A stretch of DNA of 7,747 bases from Nitrosotalea sp. (GCA_031296345.1 JARLFW010000124.1:1-7747); one strand, 5' to 3'; shown: positions 1 to 6,206, counted from the first letter of the stretch. Notes: a model not told the origin generated them from the letters alone. Numbers and translations are program-made.

Positions 1-1075
1 TCAGAAGAAAGATAAAATTCACAATATTGAGATGCCAACTCCGATAGATGGAAGAAAAGGTCCAAGTATCGCTTTATCCTCACTTAATTTTCTCTTACCA
101 GTATCAGGAAGACCTCCGCTTCTTTCAGTTGTAACTAACTATCTAAGAAATGAAGGAAGACTGTACAATAATCAGAAATTTGATCTTGTCATAAATGATG
201 GGGATGTAGGATCAAATGCAATTGCACAAAGAAGAAACATCAAATGTGTTTTTATTACAAACCAATTTAGACCAAGACTCTGGGCCTCTAGATTTTATCT
301 TTATCCAGGAGTGGTATATGTATCAAAGAACATTGAGAAAGCAACAAAGATAGTAGTTGCAGATTCTCCTCCACCATATACAATATGTGAATACAATCTT
401 AACTTTCCTGACAAGTTAAAGGAAAAAGTTGTGTATGTAGGTCATTTTTCAAATGGCAAAATTGTCGACTCTAAACCCAAATCTAATACGGAAAAATTAA
501 TTGAAAATGTAGACAGTTTTGGATATTGGATGATTACAGGTAATAAATCAACAAAGAAAATAACCCTAGAAAATTATGAAAAGGCTTTCCACAGTCCTGA
601 AATGACTAGTGAAAGAAGAATCATTTCACATGCAAATAATGATCCGTCATTAGACAAAGTTTTGGGAAAAGATGGAAAAACATATTCAATCTCTGAAGCT
701 TTAGAAAAAAAAATAGATTGGATAAGAATTGACATAGGATTCCTATCAGAACAGGAAAAAGATACTGTCTTAAATTCATGCAAATATGCAGTGATAAATG
801 GTTCTCATACAGCAATGGGGGAGATATTAGGAGGAAAAGCAAAGCCAATCATAGGAATACCTGTGTATGATGAACATACAAATCAGATAAGGTGGGCACA
901 GGACAAGAATCTCGGAATTTTATCTACAACAGTCAAGCAGACCATTAAAGCAGTTCATCAAATAAATCGTGATTACAACAAGTATAGGGAAAATCTTTTA
1001 GAATTTTCACGAAACTACACCACAGATGGCACAAAAAATACAGCCAAGATAATCTCTGAGATGTTAGAAGACTAG
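1..1075 (+). CDS. Glycosyltransferase, MurG/GT28-like (5' end cut off by window)
   Basis: Probably transfers a sugar from a nucleotide sugar to a lipid or glycan acceptor; the substrate cannot be read from the sequence. The frame is open from base 2, ten codons before the first ATG at 32, and the usual N-terminal glycine-rich acceptor loop of this fold is absent, so the true start lies outside the window. Numbering from the ATG at 32, residues 50-58 (FDLVINDGD) and 73-80 resemble the end of the N-terminal Rossmann-like domain. Residues 255-295, with NGSHTAMGEILGGKAKPIIGIP followed by Glu281, Asn284 and Gln285, match the C-terminal nucleotide-sugar-binding signature of GT-B enzymes, in which a His and a late Glu/Gln contact the donor. 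It resembles archaeal MJ1255-type glycosyltransferases. No signal peptide or membrane helix is seen in the visible part. Family is fairly sure; the reaction is unknown. Confidence 0.8.
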   Translation, partial: QKKDKIHNIEMPTPIDGRKGPSIALSSLNFLLPVSGRPPLLSVVTNYLRNEGRLYNNQKFDLVINDGDVGSNAIAQRRNIKCVFITNQFRPRLWASRFYLYPGVVYVSKNIEKATKIVVADSPPPYTICEYNLNFPDKLKEKVVYVGHFSNGKIVDSKPKSNTEKLIENVDSFGYWMITGNKSTKKITLENYEKAFHSPEMTSERRIISHANNDPSLDKVLGKDGKTYSISEALEKKIDWIRIDIGFLSEQEKDTVLNSCKYAVINGSHTAMGEILGGKAKPIIGIPVYDEHTNQIRWAQDKNLGILSTTVKQTIKAVHQINRDYNKYRENLLEFSRNYTTDGTKNTAKIISEMLED

Positions 1076-1081
1076 AAAGAA

Positions 1082-1093
1082 TTATAATTTTTT
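1082..1093 (+). promoter_or_regulatory. TATA-like box and T-run upstream of the putative RNA
   Basis: TTATAATTT (1082-1090) is centred at about 1086. An archaeal TATA box at this place would start transcription near 1112, close to the left arm of the stem-loop at 1106-1180. The same stretch ends in six T (1088-1093) shortly after the glycosyltransferase stop, so it could also, or instead, be an oligo-T terminator of that gene. The assignment rests on position and base composition only. Confidence 0.4.
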
Positions 1094-1105
1094 AATTCAA
1101 ACATA

Positions 1106-1180
1106 AAGTACTGGTACGCGGCATTTAGATGGGCGAACTGACCTTTGGGGATGAAGACATAGTCCGCGTACCAGAAACTT
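1106..1180 (+). ncRNA. Putative small structured RNA or mRNA leader
   Basis: A perfect 11-bp GC-rich stem, CTGGTACGCGG (1111-1121) with CCGCGTACCAG (1164-1174), closes a 42-base loop. It is extended by AAGT (1106-1109) pairing with ACTT (1177-1180) across a small A / AA internal loop, giving 15 pairs. About 35 of the 64 bases in 1111-1174 are G or C, far above the AT-rich surroundings, which in such genomes often marks structured RNA. The loop contains CTGA (1138-1141) and GGGATGA (1148-1154), resembling D' and C' boxes of archaeal C/D guide RNAs, but no terminal C and D boxes are present. Weak inner hairpins are possible (1122-1131 and 1156-1164). Strand is inferred from the flanking genes and the TATA-like box near 1086. 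It could be an independent RNA, a leader of the zinc-ribbon gene, or a 3' structure of the glycosyltransferase transcript. No known RNA family was recognised. Confidence 0.5.
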
Positions 1181-1188
1181 ACCAAAAG

Positions 1189-1197
1189 CTTTTATGG
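1189..1197 (+). promoter_or_regulatory. TATA-like box before the zinc-ribbon gene
   Basis: CTTTTATGG is centred at about 1193. The other promoters in this window sit 26-28 bases before their start codon. Here that spacing points to the TTG at 1220, not the TTG at 1211 (only 18 bases away). It is weaker than the other boxes. Confidence 0.3.
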
Positions 1198-1210
1198 ATA
1201 ACTTTGATGA

Positions 1211-1441
1211 TTGCCGTCATTGACTGAATGTCCCGAATGTGCAGCCAAAGAACTAGTCATAGAAATGAAATTTGATGCTAACACGAAACACTTCATTTGC
1301 AAAAAATGTGGCTTGTTTGCTACTAGAGAACAGGTAAGCGATATAAGATACAGATTAAACAAACGAGAAAAAACCCGTGAAGACAAGCATGATGAATATC
1401 GCGATTGGTGGACAGCAAGTAAGAAAGATAAACAAGGTTAG
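1211..1441 (+). CDS. Small zinc-ribbon protein of unknown function
   Basis: A 76-residue protein with two CxxC pairs, CPEC (Cys7, Cys10) and CKKC (Cys30, Cys33), 19 residues apart, which form a standard zinc ribbon. Residues 39-75 are charged and probably helical (RYRLNKREKTREDKHDEYRDWW), a possible nucleic-acid or protein contact surface. No catalytic motif is visible. A TGA stop directly precedes the TTG at 1211, so translation must begin at 1211 or later; the first in-frame ATG would remove the first CxxC pair and is unlikely. A second TTG at 1220 would give a 73-residue protein keeping all four cysteines and fits the TATA-like box at 1193 better. The next gene follows after 17 bases, suggesting co-transcription. 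The structured element at 1106-1180 lies just upstream. Function unknown; similar small ribbons in archaea are often linked to transcription or translation, which is only an inference here. Confidence 0.75.
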   Translation: MPSLTECPECAAKELVIEMKFDANTKHFICKKCGLFATREQVSDIRYRLNKREKTREDKHDEYRDWWTASKKDKQG

Positions 1442-1448
1442 TAACAAA

Positions 1449-1452
1449 GTGA
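1449..1452 (+). promoter_or_regulatory. Short Shine-Dalgarno-like site
   Basis: GTGA lies six bases before the ATG at 1459 and matches part of the archaeal GGAGGTGATC consensus. It fits an operon-internal start but is only four bases long. Confidence 0.4.
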
Positions 1453-1458
1453 ATCACA

Positions 1459-1860
1459 ATGGGAAAAGAAAAAGAAATTCCAAAATCTATACAAGAAGAA
1501 ATAAAGAATGCAAAGTTTGGTAAACCAGAATCCCTAACAAGAACTGGCTACATACTTGAGGTTTATGATAAAGATATGAAAATTGATGCTCAGCTTTACG
1601 AGGCTGTGGAAGATGGAAGAAAGATCGTAGAAGGAATGAATTTGCCAAAGAAAACAAAGCCTGCAGATCTTATGAAGGGAACTGTCTATGAGTTTACAAT
1701 AAATTCTTTCAAGGCTCCTTTGAGTAAAACAGTTATTGAATTTCTAAAAAAGGAGATGGATATTGAAATGGATGCCATATACCAGTTTGAGCTTACAAAT
1801 CTTGAACTAATGGATGTTGACTCTGATTCTGCAGGCGAGGAAGAGTCAGAAGAAGAATAG
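1459..1860 (+). CDS. Conserved-looking hypothetical protein with acidic C-terminal tail
   Basis: A 133-residue soluble protein that I do not recognise. Residues 1-20 are lysine/glutamate-rich and probably helical. Residues 25-120 alternate polar and hydrophobic positions (GYILEVYD, GTVYEFTINSF, IYQFELTNLELMDV), consistent with a small, mostly beta domain, perhaps a barrel; the fold is a guess. The last 15 residues are almost entirely Asp, Ser and Glu (ending EEESEEE), a tail common on proteins that bind basic partners. There is no signal peptide, membrane segment or cysteine pair. The ATG at 1459 is preceded by a short GTGA site and lies 17 bases after the zinc-ribbon stop, so the two are probably one transcript and may act together. 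A seven-T run follows the stop. The coding frame looks real: clean start, sensible composition and tight packing. Function is unknown. Confidence 0.7.
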   Translation: MGKEKEIPKSIQEEIKNAKFGKPESLTRTGYILEVYDKDMKIDAQLYEAVEDGRKIVEGMNLPKKTKPADLMKGTVYEFTINSFKAPLSKTVIEFLKKEMDIEMDAIYQFELTNLELMDVDSDSAGEEESEEE

Positions 1861-1866
1861 ATATTA

Positions 1867-1873
1867 TTTTTTT
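1867..1873 (+). terminator. Oligo-T terminator after the 133-residue gene
   Basis: Seven consecutive T begin six bases after the stop at 1860, as expected for archaeal factor-independent termination. The run overlaps the last codon of the convergent dehydrogenase gene (stop at 1872-1874 on the minus strand). No hairpin is needed or seen. Confidence 0.5.
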
Positions 1874-2669
1874 AATCCATTTTAGATTTCATTGATTTTC
1901 TAAAGATTCCACCAATTATTGGGTTTATCAAGTAAGGTAGAGTCTGTTTTATCCATATTGCAAATCTTACAAATTGCGGAACAACAATCTCAAGTCTAGG
2001 AGATGATGCAGCTCTTACAACTGCATTTGCTACAGTCTTTGAACTAAGTGATGTAGCTGAATATCTTGGCATTTTACCAAAAGACGCGTGATTAAAAAAA
2101 TTAGTCCTTACCATTATTGGGCTTACTACGGTTATTCCTACTCCTGTACCCTTTAGTTCATGAGATAATGATTCTGAGAATCCAAACATGGCAAATTTGG
2201 AGGCACAGTAAGATGCCATTCCAGGAAGTCCTATGCTGCCTGCCACAGATGCTACATTAACAATATGCCCAGATCTTTGTTCTAACATTTTTGGCAGAAA
2301 TACCTTCGTACAATACATTGTCCCAAAAAAATTTGTCATCATCTGTGATTCCATTTCTTCTATTTTTGTTTCATTTACAGTGTTGTGTATCCCAAAACCG
2401 GCATTATTTACAAGAACATCAACTGTACCAAACTTTTCAATTATAATTTTTCCCATTGTTTCTACTTGATTTTTTTTGGATATATCACATGCATAGACAA
2501 AAACATTAGTTTTGTATTTTGATAATTTTTTTTCTACCTCTTTTAATTTTTCTTCGTTTCTTGATACAAGTATGACATTAGCACGTAATTTTGCGAATTC
2601 TTCGGCAGATTGTTCACCAATCCCGCTTGATGCACCCGTAATAACAACTACTCTACCGGCATAGTCCAA
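1872..2669 (-). CDS. Short-chain dehydrogenase/reductase (SDR)
   Basis: An NAD(P)-dependent oxidoreductase of the classical SDR family, 265 residues. Visible motifs in order: cofactor-binding TGASSGIG (11-18), Ser36-Arg37 after the second strand, which favours NADP(H), Asp62 for the adenine, NNAG (88-91), active-site Asn113, catalytic Ser141, and Tyr154-x-x-x-Lys158. The catalytic set is complete, so the enzyme should be active. The substrate is not defined; a 3-oxoacyl or other ketone/alcohol is plausible. The C-terminal 35 residues (230-265) are hydrophobic then basic and may contact membrane. The start is TTG at 2669: an in-frame TAG lies two codons upstream, no earlier start exists, and a TATA-like box is centred 26 bases before it. 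It lies 36 bases after the flippase-like gene on the same strand but seems to have its own promoter. Confidence 0.9.
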   Translation of the reverse strand: MDYAGRVVVITGASSGIGEQSAEEFAKLRANVILVSRNEEKLKEVEKKLSKYKTNVFVYACDISKKNQVETMGKIIIEKFGTVDVLVNNAGFGIHNTVNETKIEEMESQMMTNFFGTMYCTKVFLPKMLEQRSGHIVNVASVAGSIGLPGMASYCASKFAMFGFSESLSHELKGTGVGITVVSPIMVRTNFFNHASFGKMPRYSATSLSSKTVANAVVRAASSPRLEIVVPQFVRFAIWIKQTLPYLINPIIGGIFRKSMKSKMD

Positions 2670-2690
2670 TAACTAAAAATTAAGAGTTTG

Positions 2691-2700
2691 AAAATAAAGT
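2691..2700 (-). promoter_or_regulatory. TATA-like box for the SDR gene
   Basis: On the minus strand ACTTTATTTT is centred about 26 bases before the TTG start at 2669. This spacing predicts transcription starting at or next to the start codon, i.e. a leaderless mRNA. The T-rich stretch could also help terminate the upstream flippase-like gene, whose stop is only a few bases away. Confidence 0.5.
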
Positions 2701-2705
2701 GCTTT

Positions 2706-3722
2706 CTATACAGTCTTAGTCTTCTTTATGCTTGGATAGACTACTTTCATGAGAAATATCCAGCTTATCACTAGACCAATATGGTAAGTTGCTATTCGCC
2801 ATCCAATCACAATATTCCATTGGAGACTATTTTTAGCAGCTTCAAATGTCAAGCTATTCAAGTGTCCCAAATATGCCCAGATTGAAAATTCAGTTAGGCC
2901 TGATCCACCAATAGTTATTGGTAAATTACCAACTGCAATTGATGCCATTGTAGCCATTAGAGAATGGAAAAAGTCTATCACATAACCTGCACCATTTGCA
3001 ATTATCATAAAAGAAAGACCATAAAGTGACCATGTGAATATAGAAATTATTATTGAGACTACAAATGCTTTTTTTATTTCTTTAGTATGAAGAGTTTGCC
3101 TGCTCATATCACAAATTTCTTTCATCCAAAGATTTGTTTTGTCTACATATTTTGCTGAACGTTCCTTTCCTACTCTAGTAGCAATTCTACTAGCCCAAGC
3201 AGGTACTTGGAACGTTCTTTTTGATGATAAAAAGAACAATGTAGACCAGAGTCCTGTTATAGGAATACTGATTGCAAGTATTGTTATTCCTATAGCATAA
3301 GCACCATTTACAAATGAAATTACTGCTGCAGCAATTGCAAATACTCCTGAAACTAGTACTTCAGTCACAATTTCAATTATTGTTACCCAAGAAGCTTTTC
3401 CAATTGGAACACCCTTTTTACCTAACCACATTATTCTAACCAATTCACCCCCTACAAAAGATGGAGTTGTAGATGTGACAAATTCACTACCAACTCTTAC
3501 AGAAATTGTTCGCCAGTTTACGTCTACAGGACCCAAGAATTTTTTTACAAGATAATTGAACTTTAATCCTTGAGTGAATAGCTTACCTGCCATAGCTATT
3601 GAGGCACCCGCAAAAGGTATGATGCCTATTGCAAGAATATTCTCTAAACTTACATTAAATGTTCCAGCAATGATAAGAAATGGAATTACACTAACAGGAA
3701 TAGCAAGGAGTTTCCAATTCAT
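2706..3722 (-). CDS. UPF0104/YbhN-type membrane protein (flippase-like, LPG synthase TM domain)
   Basis: A 338-residue polytopic membrane protein of the family related to the membrane domain of lysylphosphatidylglycerol synthase (PF03706/TIGR00374), which in archaea includes AglD-like and flippase-like proteins. Hydrophobic segments lie near residues 4-22, 27-46, 112-137, 142-166, 218-246, 253-272 and 303-328. Two family signatures are visible: TPSFVGGELVRIMWL (86-100), equivalent to the usual PGR-GE-R motif, and LPITIGGSGLTEF (267-279), equivalent to the LP-GG-G--E motif near the C-terminus. A basic loop at 168-220 is probably cytoplasmic. The likely role is lipid-linked intermediate translocation or lipid modification; the substrate is unknown. 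The ATG at 3722 has a TATA-like box 27 bases upstream and no Shine-Dalgarno site, suggesting leaderless translation. It is divergent from the GPN GTPase gene across 58 bases. Confidence 0.85.
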   Translation of the reverse strand: MNWKLLAIPVSVIPFLIIAGTFNVSLENILAIGIIPFAGASIAMAGKLFTQGLKFNYLVKKFLGPVDVNWRTISVRVGSEFVTSTTPSFVGGELVRIMWLGKKGVPIGKASWVTIIEIVTEVLVSGVFAIAAAVISFVNGAYAIGITILAISIPITGLWSTLFFLSSKRTFQVPAWASRIATRVGKERSAKYVDKTNLWMKEICDMSRQTLHTKEIKKAFVVSIIISIFTWSLYGLSFMIIANGAGYVIDFFHSLMATMASIAVGNLPITIGGSGLTEFSIWAYLGHLNSLTFEAAKNSLQWNIVIGWRIATYHIGLVISWIFLMKVVYPSIKKTKTV

Positions 3723-3742
3723 TGCCTGCCTTACTCATGGAT

Positions 3743-3770
3743 GGAAATATAAGCTCAACATAAAATAAAT
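3743..3770. promoter_or_regulatory. Divergent promoter region, flippase-like gene / GPN GTPase gene
   Basis: On the minus strand CTTATATTT (3745-3753) is centred 27 bases before the flippase-like ATG at 3722. On the plus strand the same bases read AAATATAAG, about 32 bases before the GTPase ATG at 3781, which would give a leader of about six bases. A second AT-rich stretch (3759-3770) is too close to 3781 for a normal TATA box. One TATA element may therefore serve both directions. The minus-strand call is the firmer one. Confidence 0.45.
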
Positions 3771-3780
3771 TATCAGAAAA

Positions 3781-4539
3781 ATGAAGGCAATTTTTTTAGT
3801 CGGAACTGCTGGAGCCGGAAAATCATTATTGGCTTCTAAAATTCTTGACTATTATTCTAGAAATGGCGCTTTTGTTGGAATGCTAAACTTAGATCCAGGT
3901 GTAGAGAATTTGCCCTATACATGCGACATTGATGTTAGAGACTATATTGATATCGTAGCAATTATGAAACAATATGATCTTGGACCTAATGGATCCATGA
4001 TTATGGCAAATGACCTTATTGCATCAAAAATAGATGATCTACAAAATGAAATAGATAATGTTAATCCGGATTATCTTATAGTGGATACACCTGGTCAAAT
4101 TGAGTTGTTTGCATATAGAACAAGCGGACCTTTCATTATACAAAACTTGAATGTAGAAGAAAAAGCATCAATATTTCTTCATGATGGATCGTTGATTACA
4201 TCACCTACCAATTTTGTCTCAATTGCATTACTTGCTACTTCAGTAAAATTAAGACTAGGTTTATCGCAGATAAATGTTCTAACAAAAACAGATCTTATTG
4301 AAGATAAGATTAAAGACATACTAAAATGGTCAACAAATATGGCAAGTCTTGAAGATGCTCTTGCTAAAGATGCAGATGGTGAAAATTATGCACTTGCAAC
4401 TAATATTCTTAGAAGTTTAAATTTGGGAGGATTTGCTCAAGGATTAATTCCAATTTCTAGTGCTACCGGAGAAGGAATGGTTAATCTCCAAGCTGCTCTA
4501 AGTCGTGTACTCAATTTAGGCGAAGAGGTAGAAGATTAA
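3781..4539 (+). CDS. GPN-loop GTPase
   Basis: A 252-residue GTPase of the archaeal/eukaryotic GPN family (PF03029; related to GPN1/XAB1 and the crystallised Pyrococcus PAB0955). Motifs in order: P-loop GTAGAGKS (8-15), a G2 region around LDPG (37-40), the diagnostic Gly-Pro-Asn at 68-70, G3 DTPGQIE (102-108), G4 TKTD (168-171) in place of NKxD, and G5 SSA (226-228). All key elements are intact and the length is normal. These proteins work as dimers in which the GPN loop reaches the partner's active site. Eukaryotic members help assemble and import RNA polymerase II; the archaeal role is not settled. The ATG lacks a Shine-Dalgarno site. The stop overlaps the start of homoserine kinase by one base (TAATG), so the two are co-transcribed, although no functional link is obvious. 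Confidence 0.93.
   Translation: MKAIFLVGTAGAGKSLLASKILDYYSRNGAFVGMLNLDPGVENLPYTCDIDVRDYIDIVAIMKQYDLGPNGSMIMANDLIASKIDDLQNEIDNVNPDYLIVDTPGQIELFAYRTSGPFIIQNLNVEEKASIFLHDGSLITSPTNFVSIALLATSVKLRLGLSQINVLTKTDLIEDKIKDILKWSTNMASLEDALAKDADGENYALATNILRSLNLGGFAQGLIPISSATGEGMVNLQAALSRVLNLGEEVED
4525..4529 (+). promoter_or_regulatory. Shine-Dalgarno site for thrB inside the GTPase gene
   Basis: GAGGT lies nine bases before the ATG at 4539 and is complementary to the conserved anti-Shine-Dalgarno ACCTC. It is the clearest ribosome-binding site in the window and supports the ATG at 4539 as the start of an operon-internal gene. Confidence 0.6.
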
Positions 4540-5453
4540 TGCAAAGCGTAATTGCAAGAGCTCCATGTTCTACTGCAAACCTAGGTCCAGGTTTTGATGT
4601 ATTTGGTTTGGCACTTGATGCATATTATGATGAAATCCAGTTAACAAAGGAAGGAAATAAAATTATCATTGAGAGTTCTGATTCAGTTCCTCTAGAACCA
4701 GAGAAAAATTCTGCAGGGCTAGTAATAAAAGAAATGTCAAAAAAATTCAAGATAAAATCTGGACTTCGAATTAAAATTAAGAAAGGAGTTCCGGCTGGAT
4801 TTGGAATGGGTAGTAGTGCAGCATCAGCAGCGGCTGCAGCAGTTGCCTTTGATGCACTTTTTGGTCTTGGTCTTGATCAAAATACTTTGGTAAAATTTGC
4901 TGGAATTGGAGAGAGAGCAAGTGCTGGATCTATTCATTATGATAATGTTAGTGCATCAGTTCTTGGTGGATTTGTAATAGTAAGAACAGACCCGCTTGAT
5001 GTGATAAGAATTGATCCTCCAAAGGACTTAGTTTTATGCATAGCAATACCAAAAATTATTGTTCCAAAGAAAAAAACAGAGGTATCTAGAGGAGTATTAC
5101 CTCAACAAGTAAAATTATCTGATTATGTAAAGAATCTCTCTAATGCATCTGCAATAACTGCAGGGTTTATCAAAAAAGATGTGGAATTAATTGGTCATTC
5201 AATAAAAGACATAATTGTAGAACCCGCAAGGAAGCATTTGATTCCAGGTTTTGATAAAGTGAAAATAAATGCGCTTAGAGCAGGCGCTTTAGGTGTTACC
5301 ATAAGTGGTGCAGGTCCATCAATAATTTCATTTACATCAAAATCTGCAGATCATAATAAGATCTGTAAAGCAATGGAAAAGGGATTTGCGTCAGCTGATA
5401 CAAAATGTACTACTATAATTTGTAGACCAAGTAAAGGAGCTTTTGTATTATAG
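4539..5453 (+). CDS. thrB: Homoserine kinase
   Basis: Phosphorylates L-homoserine with ATP to O-phosphohomoserine, the step before threonine synthase; a cytosolic GHMP-family kinase. The 304-residue length is normal. The N-terminal ThrB signature ARAPCSTANLGPGFDVFGLAL (6-26) is present, followed by the ATP-binding GHMP loop PAGFGMGSSAASAAA (85-99), with Met90 where many enzymes have Leu, and the C-terminal motif GVTISGAGPSIISF (252-265). The start and family assignment are secure because the N-terminal motif begins within a few residues of the ATG and a good Shine-Dalgarno site precedes it. The gene overlaps the GTPase stop by one base. Its stop codon abuts the stop of the convergent enoyl-CoA hydratase gene with no spacer. 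No other threonine gene is in the window. Confidence 0.93.
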   Translation: MQSVIARAPCSTANLGPGFDVFGLALDAYYDEIQLTKEGNKIIIESSDSVPLEPEKNSAGLVIKEMSKKFKIKSGLRIKIKKGVPAGFGMGSSAASAAAAAVAFDALFGLGLDQNTLVKFAGIGERASAGSIHYDNVSASVLGGFVIVRTDPLDVIRIDPPKDLVLCIAIPKIIVPKKKTEVSRGVLPQQVKLSDYVKNLSNASAITAGFIKKDVELIGHSIKDIIVEPARKHLIPGFDKVKINALRAGALGVTISGAGPSIISFTSKSADHNKICKAMEKGFASADTKCTTIICRPSKGAFVL

Positions 5454-6206
5454 TTATTTCTTTTCAATGAATTTGCGCATTCGTTCTTCCCGTTCTTTTG
5501 TTGAAAAACATACAGCCCATGAATAGATTTCAAGTTTCAATCCAGTGTCAAGATTAGCATCAGTTCCTCTGTTTACAAGCATCTTGGAAATTCCAATTGC
5601 AAAACTACTATTTTTGGATAATACTTTTGCATAGGCTTTAGTTTCAGAAAGTAAACTCTCAGAAGGAAATATTTTATTTATCAGACCCATTGAGAGTGCT
5701 TCTTCTGCCATGATTTTTCTACCAGAGAATATGAGATCTTTAGCTCTTGCAGGACCCACAATTCTCAATAGTCTTTGTGTACCTCCCCAGCCTGGGCAAA
5801 TTCCTAATGTAACTTCTGGTTGACCAAGTTGCGCATTAGGTGAAGCAAATCGGATATCACATGAGAGTGCAAGTTCACATCCCCCTCCCAGTGCATAACC
5901 ATTGACTGCAGCAATTACAGGTTTTTCTAATTTTTCAATTCTATTTAGAACCTCATGTCCTCGAAGTGCATATTTTTCTGCCTCGGTTGGTCCGATATTA
6001 CTCATATATTCAATATCTGCACCAGCTGAGAAAGCTTTAGGGCCTTCACCAGTGATAATAATTACCCGTGAAGAATCTTTTTCTAGATCATCTAGTAGAG
6101 AGATAAATTCATCCATCACATCTAGATTCATAGCATTTAGTTTATCTTGTCTGCTGATTGTGATTTGAACAACATCTTCATCTCGTTCAACTTTTAGATA
6201 TTTCAT
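5454..6206 (-). CDS. Enoyl-CoA hydratase/isomerase family protein (possible 3-hydroxypropionyl-CoA dehydratase/crotonyl-CoA hydratase)
   Basis: A 250-residue crotonase-fold enzyme that adds or removes water at the double bond of an acyl-CoA. The oxyanion-hole segment AFSAGADI (58-65) and GGGCELALSCD (107-117) are present, and both catalytic glutamates of true hydratases are kept: Glu111 and Glu131 (in GQPEVTLG). It should therefore be an active hydratase, not merely an isomerase. In Nitrosopumilus maritimus a crotonase-family protein (recalled as Nmar_1308) was assigned as 3-hydroxypropionyl-CoA dehydratase and crotonyl-CoA hydratase in the 3-hydroxypropionate/4-hydroxybutyrate carbon-fixation cycle; this gene may be its ortholog, but other cycle genes are not in the window, so that is inference. 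The ATG at 6206 has a TATA-like box 26 bases upstream and no Shine-Dalgarno site. The stop abuts the thrB stop. Confidence 0.9.
   Translation of the reverse strand: MKYLKVERDEDVVQITISRQDKLNAMNLDVMDEFISLLDDLEKDSSRVIIITGEGPKAFSAGADIEYMSNIGPTEAEKYALRGHEVLNRIEKLEKPVIAAVNGYALGGGCELALSCDIRFASPNAQLGQPEVTLGICPGWGGTQRLLRIVGPARAKDLIFSGRKIMAEEALSMGLINKIFPSESLLSETKAYAKVLSKNSSFAIGISKMLVNRGTDANLDTGLKLEIYSWAVCFSTKEREERMRKFIEKK

Noticed and set aside
574..848. Two minus-strand open frames opposite the glycosyltransferase
   Set aside because: They overlap each other and the GT-B coding region, and neither has a promoter or a recognisable domain.
1111..1174. Canonical C/D-box or H/ACA guide RNA
   Set aside because: CTGA and GGGATGA are present internally, but outer RUGAUGA and CUGA boxes are absent. 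For H/ACA, the bases flanking the internal motif do not pair into an upper stem, although AGA follows a 9-bp lower stem. It is kept only as an unclassified RNA candidate.
1106..1180. tRNA gene
   Set aside because: The stem is too long for an acceptor stem, there is no GGTTCRA T-loop, no D-arm consensus and no anticodon arm of five pairs.
1205..1227. C box (TGATGA at 1205-1210) and D' box (CTGA at 1224-1227) of a guide RNA
   Set aside because: The stretch is the start region of the zinc-ribbon coding sequence, with CTGA falling in codons before the first CPEC; no second box pair follows.
2233..2469. Plus-strand open frame opposite the SDR gene
   Set aside because: It is fully inside a gene with an intact SDR active site on the other strand and shows no motif of its own.
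3690..3738. Fifteen-codon minus-strand reading frame starting at ATG 3738, overlapping the flippase-like start
   Set aside because: It is very short, and the TATA spacing predicts transcription starting near 3722, downstream of this ATG.
5902..6168. Open frame on the plus strand opposite the hydratase gene
   Set aside because: It lies wholly antisense to a gene with clear catalytic motifs, is serine/isoleucine-rich low-quality sequence and has no promoter or ribosome-binding site.
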